A stretch of 64,000 nucleotides of DNA from Lithospermum erythrorhizon (Eukaryota > Streptophyta > Magnoliopsida > Boraginales > Boraginaceae): contig JADFUC010002388.1 of assembly GCA_019722365.1 (NCBI GenBank), positions 1 through 64,000 of the forward strand, in the 5' to 3' direction. The translations under genes were made by a program, and so were the position numbers. Below, piece by piece: positions 37,266 through 48,000 of the stretch. Below the pieces are notes generated by a model, which was not told where the DNA came from, did no database searches, and was given only the letters and a program-made list of their open reading frames with translations. The first letter of the stretch is position 1. The number at the start of each line of letters is the position of its first letter.

Positions 37266-37712
37266 ACGTGACCGGGCCGTTGAATTGCAGCATGATTAAC
37301 ACCACGTGTTGGATCGGTCACAGAGAACTTGTTTGAAGTTGTTGGCATTGATTGATGGTAGCCTCGGCGATTAAACTACTTGATATGAGCAGTCGCCAAT
37401 CCACCGAAGTCATCAGAGACTAGGTGGCCGCCGTCTCATGAACATCAGCGCTGCAGGTTGTATTGGGTTATTATTGGCCATGGTAGATGAACTTTTCGGC
37501 GTTGCTTAGCCGGTATCGGAATTTGGTTTTACTGGTCATTTTACCCGATCTACGGATCCGAAGCAATTCTCCCGAGAAGTGAGATTAAGTAAACAAGCAG
37601 TAATATAATAAAAATAAATCTGGCTAAACGATAATATAATAAAACTAGCTAAGTTAAGGAACCGAAATTAAACTAATATTAGTAGTATCGAAATTAAGCC
37701 TTGGCCTTGACT

Positions 37713-38855
37713 TGACACAAATTTATGTGTTAGGGTAGAGTGTCGAGTAGTATAATGAATAAGAGCAGTGTCGTCTCACAATTCGATATACTAAGTCTTT
37801 AGGTCTTTTTCTTAATCATGAGTAACTAATAATTAAAGAGTAAATTTAAATACGAACTACTTAACTAAATTGACTAGCGATTAAATTATTTATCTTAAAT
37901 GAATGCACAAAGTGAATCTTGCCCAATATTAGGAAGTATAGTCGGGACATGATTTGTCGAATTCGTCAAATTCAAGCTTTTTAGTAATTCTTAAATTTAT
38001 ATAGCGTTACTTATCTGATTGATATTACTTCTCGATGCTTGTAATTAAGTCTCTGAGGAAACTAACTATATCTGTGATAATAACTTAAAATGGAGATCTT
38101 TTTAATAACGTATGCTTATTAAATTGCACATGGCGTTACATATTTTATGGTAATTGAAGCGTGTGTTACGATTATTAATTCGTAAGTGAAAATCTATTTC
38201 TAGCGATTAATCACTTATATGAACAACTTAATATTGATATCCAGATAATAAATACTAATTACGCACAATAATCGGAATTATGGCCCAGGAATTAAATTAA
38301 CTCCAAGAAAATCCAAATCCCGGCCGATCTGACTACATACGTAGTCTTTATTGTTAATAATAAAATTAGTTCATAATAAAAGACATAAATAAATACGTGA
38401 AATTAATGGCATTCGTCCTTAATAATAAAATATCTTGAATTAGAATTATTGAATAAATTAAGTAATCAGCTAGAAACTTAACATGTATGATATGTAATTA
38501 ATACCGATTCTTGCTTTTAATTACGATAGTGCGCCCAAAAACTCCAACAAAAGATGATACATTCTTGTCTAGAAATTCGGAGATATCGAAACTTTCTTCT
38601 AGCTTCATACTTAACATAGGTTCTTGTACTTGCAATATTAATGGAGTCGAATCAACTTTATTAACTTGGATGTGGTACAAGCCAGAATTTTGAGTAAGTC
38701 TTCATGTCTTTAATTGAAAGCCGATTCATGGCTTTGCTTAGGTAATTGCGCAAAAACTCAAATAAAAAGCAGCAATTGGGAGTATATGGATAATGTAAAA
38801 ATAACGTAATTTGTATCTGTGATTAGGCGCCGAAACACTATATAATAAATCTTTA
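37713..38855 (-). repeat. Right copy: 5' LTR of the gypsy derivative
   Basis: Direct copy of 34400-35545, including the final shared stretch gaaacactatataa. The similarity ends near 38850. Confidence 0.72.
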
Positions 38856-39609
38856 TCCTTAGCTTAAAATGGTGATGGCGATTTTTTCTTTAAAGGTATT
38901 TAATGTAGGGCTCTTTGTTGGGCCAAAAAAGCAGCGAAGATCGGAGTCGAAATTCTTGTCGTCTCCTTGCAGAGTGCAGGAATAGTAATAATGATAACCC
39001 TTCCCTTGTTCTATTCCTCAATCAAGATAAAATGATACCATCAAATGTATGAATTTGATTTGGAGTGTTTAATTGTTTAATTATGATTTGAGGTTTTTTG
39101 ATTTTCAAATTATTTATGTCAAAATCAATTTTTAGATGTTTTAATATTGAATTATTGATTTGAGATTTTTTGATTTAGGGTTTTGATTTGGAATTTTTGA
39201 ATCGGATCCATCATCGCCGTCAGAAAATCGGGTATGTCTGCCGATAGCTTATCAAGCCGATCGATTTAAAAATGTTATCAGGCAGGGATACCGATCCCGA
39301 ACCTATTTATCCGATCCCGAAAATGCTGTTATCAAACCGGTAACACCACTACTAATGTCGAAAGCCAAACATTAAACAAATTGGTTCTATGAACTTAATT
39401 ATTAGAATCCTTAATAATTCCTTTGAATACTATGCTTAATTAAGTTCATAGAATAATTCCTTTGAATACTACATCACTACTAATGCTTTAATAATCTTGG
39501 AACTTTTTGAAAATTAAACTATTGACGATATTTGATTGCTTGGTCAAAACGTTTCATATTCATGTAATTAAAGGCAAAACACTTTTCTCGAACTTCCTTT
39601 GACTGAAAA
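38856..39609. promoter_or_regulatory. Upstream region of the GH1/AT-hook gene
   Basis: AT-rich flank. It includes an inverted repeat (ctatgaacttaatta at 39386-39400 and its complement ending at 39451) and a direct repeat aataattcctttgaatacta on either side of its right arm (about 39411 and 39452). No TATA box could be called with confidence. Confidence 0.35.
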
Positions 39610-42600
39610 ATGGAGACAAGAAAACCAACTTTGGAAACTCCGCCTCCACAACAGCAACCTGAAGAAGCATTTCAAGAACAACCCCACCAAGAATCTGTGC
39701 ATGCATTTCAAAATGATGTCGAAAAACCAATAACATCATCATCATCATATGCATTGGACAACTTCAAGAAACTGTTGATGAATGTAGCTTCTGCATGTGC
39801 CAAAACTAACCCACTTTCTTATACTCAAACTTCACTTCTTCAACACCACCTTGATCACCTCTTGCCTCGTTTCAGTACCCCTGATCACCCCCCTTATGCT
39901 GCGGTTAATTCTTTTTTTCTGCCTTCTAATACGTTGTTACTTTATTTTATGGTTGCTCTAATATGATGTTTTGTTCAATGCATGTGTGTTATTTTATTGG
40001 TTGAAAAATAGAAGTTTATATTGGAAATTAAAATTTTACTATACATTTTTAGAAAAATTATTTGGTTAATAATTCTTTTTATAGTTTCCTTATTTTTCTT
40101 GTATTAATATATTGGTCACTCTTGCATAAATATTATGGTTCGGTCACTGCTTTTTTGTGCTAGAGTGCTCATGTGTAGGGTTTTTAGTTTTTTACTGTGC
40201 ATGATAAGCAAATTAGTCTATGTTGGTGTTAATTGGAAGTGTTGATGAGAGCTGAGCTGGGTTAGTTGAGTGTGATTCTTCAGTTGAAATGAAAAATTAT
40301 AAATTAAAGAAGGAACAAGAGAGCATTACTTGTATTTGCTGTAAGTTAAAAATAGTTTTATTACTCATTCTTCAATCGAGTGTGGGAAATATATGTGTGC
40401 AGCTTACTTGGAATTCTAAGAAGGAGCTCTTCAATCATTCCCCCCACCCCCTCCCCCCCGGGTTCTATCGAGAAATAATATTGATCTGGGTTGATAATGA
40501 CTTAAATCTAGTTTGCCATTGCTTAATTATTGTCTGCTTTAATCAGGTTTAAACAGTGCTAACAACCCCATAATGACTATAGTAATGGCTAGGGAGAGGT
40601 GGAAAAGGTTGGGGTCAAGTAATGTACCTGTTGTTTGAAACTAATTAAAATTTAAGATGTCTTAAGAAATTACTAAACTTTCTTTTGTTTCTAGTATTGT
40701 TGTATTGTTCGACATGCTCATTGCTATAAATGTACTTCGACTCAATAGGAAACGATATCCAGATTTGATTTTCTTTCACATTTCATTATTTACCTTGTTT
40801 TGATATTCATGTGTCGTCTTTCCAATGCAGATGATCCAGGAAGCAATTGAGCAGTTGAATGAGGAAGAAGGTTCAAGCAAAGAGGTTATATCAACTTCCA
40901 TAAAGAATAACTATAATGATTTGCCATGGAATCATGATGGTATGCTCGAACACCACTTGAACCTTCTTTGGAAGAACGGTGATCTCGTTAAGACCAAAGA
41001 TGGGCATTACCTAGTTTCTGATGGAGCTAATGAAAAAATTATCTGCGCTAGTTGTAGTCTTGCCTCAACTGCTGATACAAGCCTCAATGTTGGAACAGCC
41101 TACAATTCCTCTTCTAATGCAAGCTCTAGCTCTAGTTCTGGATCTGACTGTAAGAGTAAAGCTCGAATTAGGAAGCGGAATGGGAAATTGGGTAAGTGTA
41201 GGGCAGAAATAGAAACTTTTTAAGGCATTTTCGTCAATAAGGAGACTTGGTAGGTCAAGTAAGAAAGATGATTTCCTTATAAGTTCAGAAGTGAAGGCAA
41301 CCACTAAACATGGTTTGATGTTACAAGAAGAAGAAAAGGATGCATTAAATGGAGTGGCATCTGAACAATACAGAATCACTGAAGAACCTGGGAATGGTGC
41401 ACCAGACACTGACGATGAACACGAAAATCAAAAGAAGGTACACAATCGAACTAGCCAACATATATAATTTGAGGTCATACCTGACATGGGTTCTTGAAAG
41501 TAATTCACTCTAGCAATTAAATTAATAGCGGAAAGGATGTATAAATCTGATACTGTGTAAGACAATATGTGCAGGATATTGGTAAAAGGGTATCTTACGA
41601 CATATTAGTTTAATTCGCCCCTTTAACAAATTATATTAAGAGAGTGTAAGCAGATATGTCCAGACTCCAGATATTGAACATATCTGTGTTCAATCCTTGA
41701 ATTGTTTCACATATATATGTTTCTTTCTCCTCTCCGTCTTTGATTGCGGTTCTGTGATTCTGTCTCTACTTGCTGCTTTTATAATCCCATGTAAACGTCT
41801 ATTGTGAGTCTTCGGCCTTTTATATCTCTCTTTTTGGAGTTTCATTTTCTTTAGAAATTTGTTCATTAATAGAAACTCTTCTTACTCTGTAAGCTTCAAG
41901 TCCATTGATCTTTGAATTCAAAATTAAATGTCTACAAATATCTCATGTAGAGCTGCAAATCTTTATTTATTAGTTGGTCCATGAGGTTCAGAATAGGTGA
42001 GCTGTTAAATGTGCTTAAGACATCAAAACAAATTCTGATAGGAGAATGTTAACAATTACGGAGTAATAGAGAAGTATGAGATATATGTGAAGTTTATTGG
42101 TGGCTTTGTTTCTGTAGGAATTCAGATTTGTATCTATGCCTTCGTGATTCTTGTTTATATTTCTAAAACTCTTTCTTTACTAATGTAATAAGAGAGGAAG
42201 GAAGAGATGTGGCAAACGTAAGTTGAATGGAGAGAGAAAGAAAACCGCTAAAATGGAGACACGAGTTCTCGGAAAGGGAAGAGGTAGGCCACTAAAAAAG
42301 GTTGTTCTTGAAGTAAGCGGCAAAGAAAATTGTCTAATGACAGAGGACAAAGTTGGTGTTGCCAAACATGGAACTAAATCACTGAATGATCAGAACGTGG
42401 ATATCATAGAAGTGAATGAAGTAATTTTAGGGGAATCTAAAGTTACTAAACCCGATGAGGCAGAAAAGTGCAATAACGAAGGTGATATTTCTCTGTCTTA
42501 TGACGAACACAAAACTGAAGAAGTGGTAAAGCAGCAAAACATAGTTAGTGATGGTATCCATGATGAACTGGTCGAAAAGCAGAATGATCATGTTGATTAT

Positions 42601-43733
42601 GCAAATGAAGTGACTGGGAAGCAAAATAAGTTATTGGATCTTCTTCAAGAATCAGCTAGTGGAGAATTTCTACTTGATCAAGAAGATAAAGAGGAAGAGG
42701 ACATTACACTAATTGAAGTACTGGCCAGACATACGAAAGCAACCACTAAGGTGATCAATCCTTTTGTGCTTTCTCATTCTATGTTTCTTACCATTCCAGG
42801 TCTTGAATCAAATTTAATACTCCGTGTATGATATGCTTTCCAAAATAACAAAAATAAAGTATTTGCTACTATGTAGTTTTATTATCGTGATATTTATTGA
42901 TAGCGACAATCTACAGTGAGTTGAACATATTGCAGGTTAACATGTCAACTAATTAATTTTTTTTATTTAGGATTCTTACTTACACTTAATTTGGATAAGT
43001 TTCGAATTCTAAGTGTCATTTTTTTATACATTATAACTTTTTGTCCACGCTGCAGAATCCAGGGAGAAAAAACATCAGGAAATGCAAGCAAGGTGCTAAT
43101 GCCAAAGAAATTACTTTGATACAGTCGCCAATTGCTGGAAGAGCAAGTGGAAAAGAAAGGGGCAGGATAAGAAAGAATCTAGCATTTGAAGAAACAAAAG
43201 TTTCAGAAGAAATGGCAGCAAACAGTTCGACTACTGGAAAAGTTCATCAGATTCAGGAGGTTGTAGAGTCCAATCTGCAAGATATACCATCGAAGGTACA
43301 GATAGCAACTCGTGGACAGGGCACAAGCCTTGTAAGTGGTGAGAATCATATACCCTGTTTTTTTGCCCTTCATTCGTCTGCTGTTCACGTTGAATCAAGA
43401 TGCCATTGTTCAAATCTATTTAGAGTATACAAAAAAACTATCAAATAGGTAGAAATTTTGACATAAGATGTTATTTGAAGAAATACAATTTAGGAATAAC
43501 AGCATACTAAGTGGAACCAGAAGAATATACAAGATGAGGAACTCGAGATATGTATATGTTGGGAATAAACTTCCTGAACAAGTAGATCAAGTTATTAGAT
43601 GAAAGTCAAATAAATTCAGGTGCATAGAACAATATCGGCAGTGGGAATAAAAGTTTAGTAAGAAATTCACTAATGTTTTTCATTGTGGCAGGTGCCGAAA
43701 AGAGGAAGGGGTAGACCACCAAAAACAGATTAA
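39610..43733 (+). CDS. Linker-histone (GH1) domain protein with AT-hooks, apparently frameshifted
   Basis: Five exons: 39610-39903, 40831-41437, 42193-42750, 43056-43331, 43692-43733. All junctions are GT-AG and in phase. Exon 1 starts METRKPTLE and is proline/glutamine-rich. The GH1 winged-helix domain spans the exon 1-2 junction (HPPYAAMIQEAIEQLNEEEG to WKNGDLVKTKDGHYLVSD) and is followed by a serine-rich linker. AT-hooks follow: KRGRKRCGKR at the exon 2-3 junction, GKGRGRPLKK in exon 3, KERGRIRKN in exon 4 and KRGRGRPPK at the end. Plant proteins with this layout (GH1-HMGA/HON type) bind linker and AT-rich DNA in chromatin. In exon 2 the frame closes at a TAA (41221-41223) after a run of five T. 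Reading one T fewer keeps the frame open to the splice site, giving about 591 residues rather than 228. Either the gene is a recent null or the base is an error. Confidence 0.82.
40439..40460. repeat. C-rich tract in intron 1 of the GH1/AT-hook gene
   Basis: The run is cccccc, acccccctc, cccccccc. It is a site where read length is easily miscalled. Confidence 0.8.
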
Positions 43734-43993
43734 AAAAATCCAACTAAAGCCCCCAGGGAAGAATGATGGCTCGAAAAAGAAAAGTAAATTGCAGGATCGA
43801 AATGAAGAAGGTAAAGAAAAAGCGGAAGTCCACATCCACGCCTGGACCCAAGCGTGGTAGTCCACCAAAGAATGAAACGTCAACACAACTTCAAATGATT
43901 CCGGAGCAACTTAAAACAATGGAATTACGAAACATCTCTATACAGACTGTGCAAGAGGAGAAAGATTCAAGAAACATTGATATAGGTAATTGA
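43734..43993 (+). pseudogene. Out-of-frame continuation of the GH1/AT-hook gene
   Basis: Just after the stop at 43731-43733, another plus-strand frame (open 43763-43993) encodes a lysine-rich stretch and then GPKRGSPPKNET, an AT-hook-like motif. A third frame (43729-43858) is also lysine-rich and open. This suggests that the last exon once ran on, and that one or two indels, possibly at the A7 run 43732-43738, now end it early. Alternatively this is 3' UTR with chance basic codons. Confidence 0.5.
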
Positions 43994-45040
43994 ACAAGTT
44001 AGTGCTCGTTGAATAGCTATGACGATGCAGCCGCCTGTTATGCCTTTTCGAGTATTGGTATTGCAATGAAAATGATCGAATCATCTTGCTTAAGAATTTT
44101 AGAATGTCAGTTTGATTTGCATGAAATAGAGTAATTTTTGGGCATGTGAGATCTGGTTATTTTAATAGCATTCTAAAGATTCCAGGTTCATTGAATTTGA
44201 GCCTGTCATTAGAAGATTGAATGATTTAAAGATTTGTGTTCCAGTTAAATGAAGCATTCTTATGTAATTAGTGCATATATATGAAGGCAACATGAGGTTT
44301 CTTGGAAGTAATCTATTTCCATAGAAATCAACTGGCTTTCACCATATCATAGGTTTCTTCACTTACATCCTCAATGGTAACTCCTAGTTCCCTCCCTCTA
44401 TCAGGGATTTGGTTTGTTTTATCCCTGATAAATATACCTTTATCCAAAAAAGTTAATGCAACCCTCAGTAATCAATCAAAATTGAACATTTTTAAAATTT
44501 ACAAGAAAACATTCAGCAGAATTTTGAGGGATAATGTATCTGTTAATTCTGAGACTTGCAGAACTTACTCAAGAACTACAAGCAGGAAAATACATAACAT
44601 TACTATTGGAAGATTGTATCAGGAAGCACCTCAACTACTCGATGCTTCCATTCTTTGCTTCCTTATTTTCCGGTTAAAATATATCAAGGATTTGGATTTG
44701 GACTAGAATATTTTCACACCCAAACAATAAATTTTATCTTCAAACTTCCGATTATGCCCCAACGTCGAAGTTCTTCATTGACTTTGCAAATGATTGAGAC
44801 TTGTGAAAGTGCAAGACAAAGATGAAGAAACGGTAGGAGATAATCCGATACTCCCACAGAATAATGCACGATGAATAAACGCAATAGGCACAGGGTGGAG
44901 GGGGCTGTGTGAATTGTAATTCTGGTTGACATAGATTCACAACAAGTGCACAAATTCCAGTTGACCAAGTTGCTCATTTGAAGAAATGCTTTCTTATTTG
45001 CATGTACCGAAAGGTTGTACACAGTACATACTACATAGTG
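43994..45040. other. Convergent 3' flanks between the GH1/AT-hook and kelch genes
   Basis: The two genes point at each other, so both 3' UTRs and terminators should lie here. The plus-strand frame at 44374-44706 (110 residues) and the minus-strand frame at 44714-45022 show no known domain and no splice support. Confidence 0.4.
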
Positions 45041-48000
45041 CTACATATGGAAAGGCTTCCTAGGAGTTGTTGCTCTATTCTCCAAAGATTGCAATCTTTG
45101 TTTCAAGTGGAAGACTTCAACCTGCAAGAGAATGAAGAACATGATTTCATATGAAGTTCGATGCCTATCAACACGTTGACAAATAGAAGGTTAATACTAC
45201 TTGATAATAGTTATGATTAATATGATTAGAACATAAGATCTGATCTTCAATAACGCCTGCTGAATGAACAAAACTACACATCTCAATTCTCGATATTGTC
45301 AGGGGTATACCTGTAGTTGGAACGCTCTTGCCCTTTCTCCAGCAAGTACTCCTCTAGTTGAATGCAGTTCCTGCAATACATACAAATAGAAACATTTGAA
45401 GGTGTAAAATAATCATTTTGAAATTCATATAAAAGATGTTATATGAGAGAAAAATAATAGGAGTTTGCCCAAGGGAACTACAGAATATGAGGAAGAAACC
45501 ACGCTATACCTTCTGAGTGTCATCTAAAACAGCCTTAAGGAAAGCAACATCATGCTCAAGCCTTACATTGTCAGAATGCACAATATTGGACAAACTATTT
45601 GCCTCTTCCTGAGCTAACTCCACTCCAGCTAACTTCTCTTTAAGCAATTCCATTTCTTTCGATATCTCTGCCAATTTCATCTCTGCATCCTGTTTTCCTT
45701 TCAGGGCAAATGATAAATTCTTCTCCGCTGCGTCTCGACCACCTAATGCAGCTGCCAACTGCCCTTCTAAAAGTCCATTTTTCCTTATCAAGCTGGCAAG
45801 TTTTGCCTCATGCAATTGATGTAAACTCGACGTAGCCAATGCTCCTGATTTACAATCACTTTCTTGCATGAGATCATCCATTTCTTGCTGTAAATTTCCA
45901 GTTTCATGCCTGTGCTGGGTAATAGTTCTAGATTCATGAACAGCACGCATCTCTTCTCTAACATGCTTGTCATTACCAATCTTTGTGTGAGCTCCACCAT
46001 CATGATGTTCTGTCTTCTGGCCCACCATCTGCAATCACAATTATTTTCTGATTAAAAATCCATGCCCGCTTAAACTTCAATGCCATTTCAAAGACAACAT
46101 ATATGGTTCTAAGACAAAGATATGAAAAATGGACAATCAAGTTCAGAAGAGACCTGACATTTGCATCCTTTAGTAGGGTTGCAATACCACAGGAGTTGAA
46201 AGAAATTGTAGTTCTTGAAGATTCATGTTCTACAGTTTTTCTACAACAATTTTGGGAGCTAAACATTTTATTTATTTACCTCTGAAGAATTTTGATCTTC
46301 TGAGCCATTTGGCATGTCTGCAGTAATAACTCCATCATTATAGAATTGCTTGCGAAGTGAGACGGAATTTGGATCAGCAAGTAGAGACTCTGACAAAGAT
46401 CTTCTACCGGACCCATGGTGCTCAATCGCAGATGCAAGATTTTGTCTTGCTACAGCACTAACAGGATCATCTGTAGCCCCACTGGAGAGAAATGTTCCTG
46501 CTCTTTTACTCAAAGTCGGTTTCCTACCAAATGACGAATCTGTTCTTTCCACAATGAGTATTTCAACCTGTTCAAAGATTTTCAGTTTTTTAACCAACAA
46601 ATGAAACTATTAATGCCTAGCGAATGGTGTTCATTTGATATCATAGAAGTTTGTGCCCTTCATTTTCACCTGGTTTGATGGATCTTTCTTGAAGCCACCA
46701 AAGGCAACAAGGAAATCTCTTTCTTTATGCTGGACAAGCACAAGACTGAATCCCTGTCGGCAAAGATAATTATTTAGCAGCTGCTACATATAGAAAAAAG
46801 TTATTTTGTAGAACAAACCACTCAAGTTCATGAGGCTGGTTGTGTTTTAACATCACATTGCACTTTAGATCCAATATATTCAATTTTTTGGAGATAAATA
46901 AAATAAGAAAGCAAACCTTTTCTTTAGTTTCCGTTATCTATTTTTCGTTTTGGGATATTTTATACTGATGAAAGCAACGAAATAAATCTTTCATATGATT
47001 GCATAGCAACTTAGTGTGTGAAAAGTATCTTTGATGATGTCAACCTACTCTACTAGGATCTTCCAAGAAATAGCAATAATATGCATTGATTTGTTTTGGA
47101 TTTAATGATCTCTAATCAGAGTTTCTGAGCCTAACTGTGATTTTAATAGAGTTGGTATGGAAAAACATGAATACATGACCTTGTTCGTAGTTATAGAAGA
47201 AGGAGGTGATGAAACTGCAGTAGACCACTCATGTCTCAAAATATCAAATATCAAGGTCTCTGCATGTCCTGAAAAGTGAGAAGAGTTGCAAACTGAGAAC
47301 CCAAATATGAGAATAACGAGAAGAGAAAAGAGTTCACTGATGAAATTAAAGTGATAATTTACAAGGAACAATATAAACTCAACGAGTGCTAATTAAAATG
47401 AGAGAAAAGTGAAGTGAAACAATGTGTTGAAGATTCTTGATAACTGAAAGAAACAGCAGCTCATTATAAACTGATTTATATATAATGTGAATAAAGAGAT
47501 TGCATGATCTTGCTCAGGAATCTATCTTTGTTATAAAACCTCAAGATTGTGCATTGAAGGTTAATCTTATTGATTTTCTTTTTTTAACACAAAATCAAAA
47601 TGTAGGATAATGAAAATATATGCTCTGGCAAAAAATGTTAATAGTTTAAGATCCCTGTAAAGAGGCAATGCATCATTGGTAGTGTCAGAAAAGCTCATTT
47701 AAACAGGCAGATCTAGGAAGAATCTGAGTTTATAAGTGTGCTCTTTCTGTGCTTGATTTGGCTCTAAAGTCAAGCACTCAAGCTTATGCTTCTTATCTGT
47801 GAACCTTACGTTTTTTCCTGCTACCACCTCCAGTGATATACAATTTGCTACCACAAAGGACGCTACAACAACCAGCTCTAGGGGATGGGTGGAAGCCCCG
47901 AACTTTGATTCTTGACCATATCATCTGTGGATAAGTACAGTGAGATATTAGATTGATCCATGTGAAAAAGTCAAGAGCCACCTTGTGAAGGAAAATTTCC

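Larger units (their letters stand above)
35546..37712 (-). other. Interior of the gypsy derivative
   Basis: Holds the gag remnant and otherwise nothing recognised. The minus-strand sequence just inside the right LTR (37690-37712) is where the primer binding site should be. It contains a ggccaaggc phrase but no exact match to a standard plant PBS. Confidence 0.45.
34400..38855 (-). mobile_element. Ty3/gypsy deletion derivative with two LTRs and only a gag remnant
   Basis: Two direct copies of about 1.15 kb (34400-35545 and 37713-38855) both begin TGACACAAA and both pass through aggtctttttcttaatcat and ctccaagaaaatccatcc-like text. The interior is only about 2.2 kb. Minus-strand gag sequence next to the right copy shows that the right copy is the 5' LTR. 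No protease, reverse transcriptase or integrase can be found, so pol has been lost or was never present. The exact right edges of the LTRs are uncertain by some tens of bases. Confidence 0.75.

Noticed and set aside
39347..39360. cactactaatgtcg as an end of the CACTA transposon
   Set aside because: It lacks a partner end at a sensible distance and is separated from TNP2 by the gypsy element.
41065..41409. Minus-strand 114-codon frame over exon 2 of the GH1/AT-hook gene
   Set aside because: Antisense shadow. The plus strand has the GH1 and basic motifs.
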